A stretch of 64,000 bases of DNA, from positions 2,356,001 through 2,420,000 of the forward strand of contig OZ257145.1 in the NCBI GenBank assembly GCA_965279315.1. Reading direction: 5' to 3'. Position 1 is the first letter of the stretch, and every line of letters begins with the position of its first letter. The translations under genes were made by a program, and so were the position numbers. Below the pieces are notes generated by a model. The model was not told where the DNA came from, made no database searches, and saw only the letters and a program-made list of their open reading frames with translations. This DNA is from JAPWJZ01 sp965279315. GTDB taxonomy: Bacteria > Pseudomonadota > Alphaproteobacteria > Micavibrionales > UBA2020. Of the stretch, positions 59,840 through 64,000 are shown piece after piece.

Positions 59840-60901
59840 TCAAAAGATATGGACGAGCGTAAGGCCGATGCGCGACCGTGCCTCGTTTTCCATGAGTTTG
59901 AGCTGTTCAAGGCCGGGTTCGAGTTCGGTGATGACGTATTGCGCGCGTTTTTGCGGGCCGCCGATGGCGTTGTCGGGGAATTCAACCGCCCAGTTGCGCG
60001 TTTTGACGACAAGGCCGCACAGCACCGCGCCCATGCCCGCGTGGTTTTCCTCGATATCGTCGCGCAGCTTCTGGAACGATTGCTTGTTGATGTCGCCCCA
60101 GAACAATTGAAACCCGCTCTGGAATTTGGCGAGGCGTTCGCGGATGGAGGTGGAGAGGAAGCGCAGTGAATCCTCCACCTTCTTGCAGCTCGCCAGTGTG
60201 CGCGGCGATGCCGCCACTTCGCGCTGCGTGCGCAGGTCGCCGAGCCAGAGCCAGAAACGGTTGATGTCGGGCACGATACCCTGGAATGTATGGCGGTAAT
60301 AGGCGACGGACAAAAACACGTCGCTGTAATCCTCGAGGAACGGCGGGATATCGGCAAGGCCGAGGCCCGTTTTCTGGCTCATCATTTTCAGGCGTTCGGC
60401 CACGCGCGTTTTATCGGGGTCGTTGAACAGTTTCAGCAGGTCGGCATCGGTTTCATCGCCATCGCCGAAGATATTGCGGATCAGGGGCTTCGTGAATTCC
60501 TGCGTGTATTTGTGCAGCGTGTCCTTCATGTCGCCAGACAGTTCCAGCACTGTGTCGTCCACCTCGATGCCGAGGCGCTTGAGGCTGGAGCGCAGCGAAT
60601 ACACGTCGTAACTGGGCAGTGCGGAAAGTTTCGACACGATCAGCTGGTCGGCGGCGGAACCGGCCTGTGCCTGCACGATGTCTTCGGGGCGGATCTGCAG
60701 GCTGCCGGAAACTGAATCGCTATGCAGCTCGACCGCCGTTTCCATGCGCGAATTTTTGACAAGGCGCGCGGATTTCAACGTGCCGCTGGAAAGCGGGATC
60801 ATGCCGAGCGGCAATGCGTCGATGGCGTCCCGGTCGGAAACCGGGGGCTTGCCGCCCTTGCCGCTGCCCTTTGATTTATCGGTCGTCACAACTGCACCCA
60901 A
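59840..60901 (-). CDS. Hypothetical protein, mostly helical
   Basis: A 353-residue cytoplasmic-looking product read from a TTG with TAGGG six bases upstream; a GTG at 60889 is an alternative. The N-terminus is Gly/Lys/Ser-rich; the middle contains DALPLGMIPLSSGTLKSARL and SLKRLGIEVDDTVLELSGDM; the C-terminal two thirds are predominantly helical (RRHTFQ-like, FWLWLGDLRTQREVA). I recognise no domain. It reads as conserved rather than random coding. Confidence 0.65.
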   Translation of the reverse strand: MGAVVTTDKSKGSGKGGKPPVSDRDAIDALPLGMIPLSSGTLKSARLVKNSRMETAVELHSDSVSGSLQIRPEDIVQAQAGSAADQLIVSKLSALPSYDVYSLRSSLKRLGIEVDDTVLELSGDMKDTLHKYTQEFTKPLIRNIFGDGDETDADLLKLFNDPDKTRVAERLKMMSQKTGLGLADIPPFLEDYSDVFLSVAYYRHTFQGIVPDINRFWLWLGDLRTQREVAASPRTLASCKKVEDSLRFLSTSIRERLAKFQSGFQLFWGDINKQSFQKLRDDIEENHAGMGAVLCGLVVKTRNWAVEFPDNAIGGPQKRAQYVITELEPGLEQLKLMENEARSRIGLTLVHIF

Positions 60902-60955
60902 ATTACCCTAGCTCATATTTTAAAGGATAAAGGTTAACGATTTAAAGCGTTTAAA

Positions 60956-61762
60956 TCAGGCGGCTGCGTGCAGGTAGGCGGGTATGGAAAGCGCCAGCGC
61001 CTGCACCTCCGCCGTTTGCAAAACAGGCGGATTTGCGGCCAGAACCGCCACTTTCAGTTGCGCGAGCGCGGACAGGCCGTTGGATGATACCTGGCGCACC
61101 TCGCCCATATCCTTGCCATCGGCAAATACTTTCGCGCCCGCCGCGATAGGCGTTGCGGCGGTGATGGTGACGATGCGCCGCTTGGCCTTCGACAGGTTGT
61201 ACATGCGCGCCGCGACTTCCTGCCCGATAAAACAGCCCTTGTCCCACGCAACCGCGTTGAGCAGGTCGAGGTTCACATCGGCCATCGTGTCGCGCTCGGT
61301 GACGGCAAGGCTGCCGCAGGGGACCGTTTCGCGGATGCAGATGTCGTGATAACCGGCGACGGGTTCGGCATCGAAAGTTTCCTGGCTGTAAAGGCGCGGC
61401 GGCAGCGCAGCAAGGCGCGGGTCGGCAATGCCATCGGCGCTGGCGTAAACATTGCAGTCCATGCGCGCAAAAGCCACCTTGGCGCGCAATTTAAAGACCG
61501 CAAAACGACGCAGCAGGTCATCGACGCGCGCGGTTTCGCAATCAAGGAAATATCCGCCATCATCCTGCCCGATGAAAAATTCATGCAGGACAAACCCCTG
61601 CGGCATCAGCAGGCAGGAATAGACGAGCTTCCCCTGCCCCGCATGTTTCATGTCATTCGTGATGACGTTCTGCAAAAAATCGCGCGCATCATCGCCCGCC
61701 ACGCGCACCATGCAGCGGTCGGACAAGTGGATTTTATCATTCATCGTCATATTTTTCTTCAT
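60956..61762 (-). CDS. ygfZ: YgfZ/GcvT-like folate-binding iron-sulfur maintenance protein
   Basis: A 268-residue GcvT-fold protein. The YgfZ signature is DKGCFIGQEVAARMYNLSKA (KGCYxGQE with Tyr to Phe), with DDARDFLQNVITNDM near the start. YgfZ binds tetrahydrofolate and supports synthesis or repair of iron-sulfur enzymes. The ATG at 61762 overlaps phrB by 26 bp; ATGs at 61750 and 61744 are in frame and may be the true starts. Confidence 0.9.
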   Translation of the reverse strand: MKKNMTMNDKIHLSDRCMVRVAGDDARDFLQNVITNDMKHAGQGKLVYSCLLMPQGFVLHEFFIGQDDGGYFLDCETARVDDLLRRFAVFKLRAKVAFARMDCNVYASADGIADPRLAALPPRLYSQETFDAEPVAGYHDICIRETVPCGSLAVTERDTMADVNLDLLNAVAWDKGCFIGQEVAARMYNLSKAKRRIVTITAATPIAAGAKVFADGKDMGEVRQVSSNGLSALAQLKVAVLAANPPVLQTAEVQALALSIPAYLHAAA

Positions 61763-63194
61763 CCGCCGGTTCGCCGATTTTCGTCAGGGCATAGGCCTTG
61801 AGCGCCCTTGCCCGCGCTTCGCCATGGTCGACGACGGGATGCGGATAGGTTTTGCCAAGGGTCACGCCCGCCTGCATCAATGCCATCGGCGGCGCATCCC
61901 ACGGCGCATGAATATAGGCCGCCGGCAGGTTTTTCAACTCCGGCACATAGGTTTTGATGTATTCACCGGCGGGGTCGAACTTGCCGCTTTGCAGGATCGG
62001 GTTGAAAATGCGGAAATACGGCGCGGCATCCGCCCCGCAGCCGCCGATCCACTGCCAGCCCGCCGCGTTATTGCCAAGGTCGGCATCGACCAGCGTATCC
62101 CAGAACCAGTCCTCGCCGTCGCGCCAGCTGATCATCAGGTTTTTGACAAGGAACGATCCCACGATCATGCGCACGCGGTTGTGCATCCACCCCGTCTGCC
62201 ACAGTTGCCGCATACCCGCATCGACGATGGGATATCCCGTCTTACCCTGCTGCCAAAGTTTCAGCATGCGCTTGTTCTTCAGCCACGGGAATTTGACGAA
62301 GCGTTTGTTCCATGGCTGTTCAGGAAAATCGGGCGCATGATATAACAAGTGCCACGAAAATTCGCGCCACAGCAACTGGCGCAAATATGCCTGCCCGTTC
62401 GCCGCGACCAATCCATTATCATTCTTCGCCAGCATCGAACTGACCGCATGCCAGACCTGATGCGGGCTGACTTCGCCGAAATGCAGATAGGGCGACAGCT
62501 GCGATGTGCCGTCGATGGCGGGCAGGTCGCGGTGCAGTTTGTATTTTCCCGCGCCGTGCTTCACGAAGTCCTTCAAGCGCGCCTGACCGCCCTCTTCCCC
62601 CGGCTTCCAGAATTCCTGCATGCCCTTGTACCATTTGATATCGGGCATCAGGCCGAGATCGGCGAGCTTCAGCCCCGCAAATTTCCTGAATTCGACATTG
62701 CCGGTTTTCAGAGGCGGACGGATGCCACCGCGATCGAGGCATGCCTTGGAATAAGGCGTGAAAACCTTGTACGACCCGCCGGTTTTATTCTTGATTTCCC
62801 ACGGCTCGAACATCAGGAACGCGCCAAAGCTGTTCGCCTCGATGCCGCCTGTTTTCAACGCCTCCTTGATTTTGGTGTCACGCGCCATCGCCCATGGTTC
62901 ATAGCAGCGGTTCCAGAACACGGCTGCCGCGCCCGTTTCCTTGACCAGTTTAGCCATTTCCTTCGCTGCATCGCCATGACGCAGCACAAGCGGGATTTTG
63001 CCGGAGAGTTCGTTCAGCGACTGGTGCAGCCACCAGCATGTCGCGCCGCCCGGCTTCCAGATGCCGGAATTGACGTCGTCATGGATGTAAACGGCGATGA
63101 CAGGCTTGCCGCTGTCGTGCGCGGCGGCAAGGCCCGGGTTGTCGGCAAGGCGCAGGTCGTTGCGAAACCAGAAAATGACGGGCGCGCCGGTCAA
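61737..63194 (-). CDS. phrB: Deoxyribodipyrimidine photolyase
   Basis: Repairs UV-induced pyrimidine dimers with light and FAD. The 485-residue class I type protein has the N-terminal alpha/beta domain (VIFWFRNDLRLADNPGLAAA) and the FAD domain with WREFSWHLLYHAPDFP, GYPIVDAGMRQLWQTGWMHN, NRVRMIVGSFLVKNLM and DADLGNNAAGWQWIGGCGAD. Overlaps the tryptophan dioxygenase gene by 4 bp and ygfZ by 26 bp. Confidence 0.96.
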   Translation of the reverse strand: MTGAPVIFWFRNDLRLADNPGLAAAHDSGKPVIAVYIHDDVNSGIWKPGGATCWWLHQSLNELSGKIPLVLRHGDAAKEMAKLVKETGAAAVFWNRCYEPWAMARDTKIKEALKTGGIEANSFGAFLMFEPWEIKNKTGGSYKVFTPYSKACLDRGGIRPPLKTGNVEFRKFAGLKLADLGLMPDIKWYKGMQEFWKPGEEGGQARLKDFVKHGAGKYKLHRDLPAIDGTSQLSPYLHFGEVSPHQVWHAVSSMLAKNDNGLVAANGQAYLRQLLWREFSWHLLYHAPDFPEQPWNKRFVKFPWLKNKRMLKLWQQGKTGYPIVDAGMRQLWQTGWMHNRVRMIVGSFLVKNLMISWRDGEDWFWDTLVDADLGNNAAGWQWIGGCGADAAPYFRIFNPILQSGKFDPAGEYIKTYVPELKNLPAAYIHAPWDAPPMALMQAGVTLGKTYPHPVVDHGEARARALKAYALTKIGEPADEEKYDDE

Positions 63195-64000
63195 GCCTTG
63201 TCCCAGTATTTGAATCCCATGCTCGCTTCAACATGCGGCGGCAATGCCGGCAGTTTCGAGCGCGGGATGAGGAAGGTTGAAATGCCGAACAGGTCCTTAA
63301 AAATGCGGTGCTTGGTCGCGGTTGCGGCCAGATAATCATGCCCCGTCGATCCGCCGCTGCCCATTTTGGTGCCAAGCATGCGTTGCGCCATCAGCGCATG
63401 GCGGTAACGCCACAACGCCATCAATTCGTCCACATCCATCAGGTCGCTGAGGATCTTGAACGGAATTTGCAGCGCGGGCTGGTCGCGGTAAAGGTTGATG
63501 AACAATGCGGCCTGCAGCGCGGGTTTGTCGAAACGCCACGGCAGCGGCTCGCCCTCGCCTTCGCCGAACAGTAGGTCGAACTGCGCCTGCATGCCTTTCA
63601 GCTTGTTCAATTCCATTTCGCGCGCCGCATCGGGCATCTGCGTATTCGCGCCGATCACCTTGCGGTCGTTTTCCAGCATATCCATTACAGCCTGGCGATA
63701 TGACTGCCAGAACGAAAATCCGGTCATCTCGACAAATGGCGTGCGCGACAGCCAGTTGCCGACCTGGTCGACCAGCGATGTTTTTTTCATCACGTTATGC
63801 AGCGCGTCGCGGTCTTCGGCAGGCAGGAAATTTTCGAATGACTTGCCGTCATATCCAACGCGCGCGTCATGCTGAAGGCCGAGGCGCACCTCGATCAGGC
63901 GGAATTGCATGCTCTGGAATCCCGAGGCCGAGCGGAACACGTGACGGAAATCAAGGAAGTCGAGCGGCGTCATGGTTTCCATGATGTCGAGCTGCCGCAC
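63191..64000 (-). CDS. kynA: Tryptophan 2,3-dioxygenase (5' end cut by the window)
   Basis: Opens the indole ring of tryptophan, the first step of the kynurenine pathway. The 269 residues present cover most of the protein except the N-terminus: LDFLDFRHVFRSASGFQSMQ, FRLIEVRLGLQHDARVGYDG, the heme-ligand His in WRYRHALMAQRMLG and MGSGGSTGHDYLAAT. The window ends inside the gene, so the start is not visible. No other kynurenine-pathway gene is seen here. Confidence 0.94.
   Translation of the reverse strand: MRQLDIMETMTPLDFLDFRHVFRSASGFQSMQFRLIEVRLGLQHDARVGYDGKSFENFLPAEDRDALHNVMKKTSLVDQVGNWLSRTPFVEMTGFSFWQSYRQAVMDMLENDRKVIGANTQMPDAAREMELNKLKGMQAQFDLLFGEGEGEPLPWRFDKPALQAALFINLYRDQPALQIPFKILSDLMDVDELMALWRYRHALMAQRMLGTKMGSGGSTGHDYLAATATKHRIFKDLFGISTFLIPRSKLPALPPHVEASMGFKYWDKA

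Overview
The window is a dense stretch of chromosome, GC-rich by eye, from an alphaproteobacterium. The family set and gene order support this: secG-pyrG, a 2-oxo acid dehydrogenase operon whose E1-beta carries its own lipoyl domain, lipA with a coq10-like gene, cinA-pgpA-ispDF, and ntrB-ntrC-ntrY-ntrX-trkA-dat-HAD-hfq-hflX with mazG nearby. This order resembles Rhodospirillales and Micavibrio-like lineages, but no 16S rRNA is present and I do not assign a genus. I see no transposase, integrase, prophage or CRISPR array.

Region by region. 1-7.7 kb: end of an unknown gene, secG, pyrG, eno, an exonuclease, kdsA, ftsB and a rhodanese. 7.8-10 kb: an OmpR-type two-component pair with 11-bp phased repeats upstream. 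11.9-14.9 kb: a divergent promoter region with a strong Fur-box match, then an operon of a nicotianamine-synthase-like gene, a DapE-like deacylase and an acetyltransferase. 15.5-18.9 kb: small genes, mazG, an inositol-phosphatase-family gene and an unusual 57-residue Ala/Pro-rich protein gene with its own promoter and terminator. 19-29.8 kb: hflX, hfq, HAD phosphatase, D-amino acid aminotransferase, trkA and the complete nitrogen regulatory cluster ntrXYCB. 30-33.8 kb: ispDF, pgpA, cinA, coq10 and lipA. 34.5-41.7 kb: the pyruvate dehydrogenase operon pdhA-pdhB-pdhC-lpdA, interrupted by a GxxExxY gene with flanking inverted repeats and by a VOC-family gene, and followed by an AT-rich orphan.

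41.8-46 kb: an AT-rich PDZ protein, a PP2C-like phosphatase, a 185-bp multi-hairpin element, an acetyltransferase, a DUF202 protein and tRNA-Pro(CGG). 46-51.2 kb: polyprenyl diphosphate synthase, a duplicated DUF2007 protein, a methyltransferase, a BLUF blue-light receptor, a truncated DUF4112 copy, a hybrid histidine kinase with four 11-residue repeats and an intact DUF4112 gene. 51-52.4 kb: two small unknown genes and a chagasin-type peptidase inhibitor. 52.4-58.1 kb: glyQ-glyS-ppdK. 58.1-64 kb: a small AT-rich membrane protein, a DUF599 protein, two unknown genes, ygfZ, photolyase and a partial tryptophan 2,3-dioxygenase.

Most of the window is housekeeping: translation, CTP and isoprenoid supply, lipoylation feeding pyruvate dehydrogenase, and nitrogen and potassium control. 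The accessory content worth attention is the Fur-linked nicotianamine-synthase operon with its competing leader hairpins, the BLUF/kinase/DUF4112 cluster, the insertions in the pdh operon, the structured repeat at 44.4 kb and three AT-rich orphan genes.
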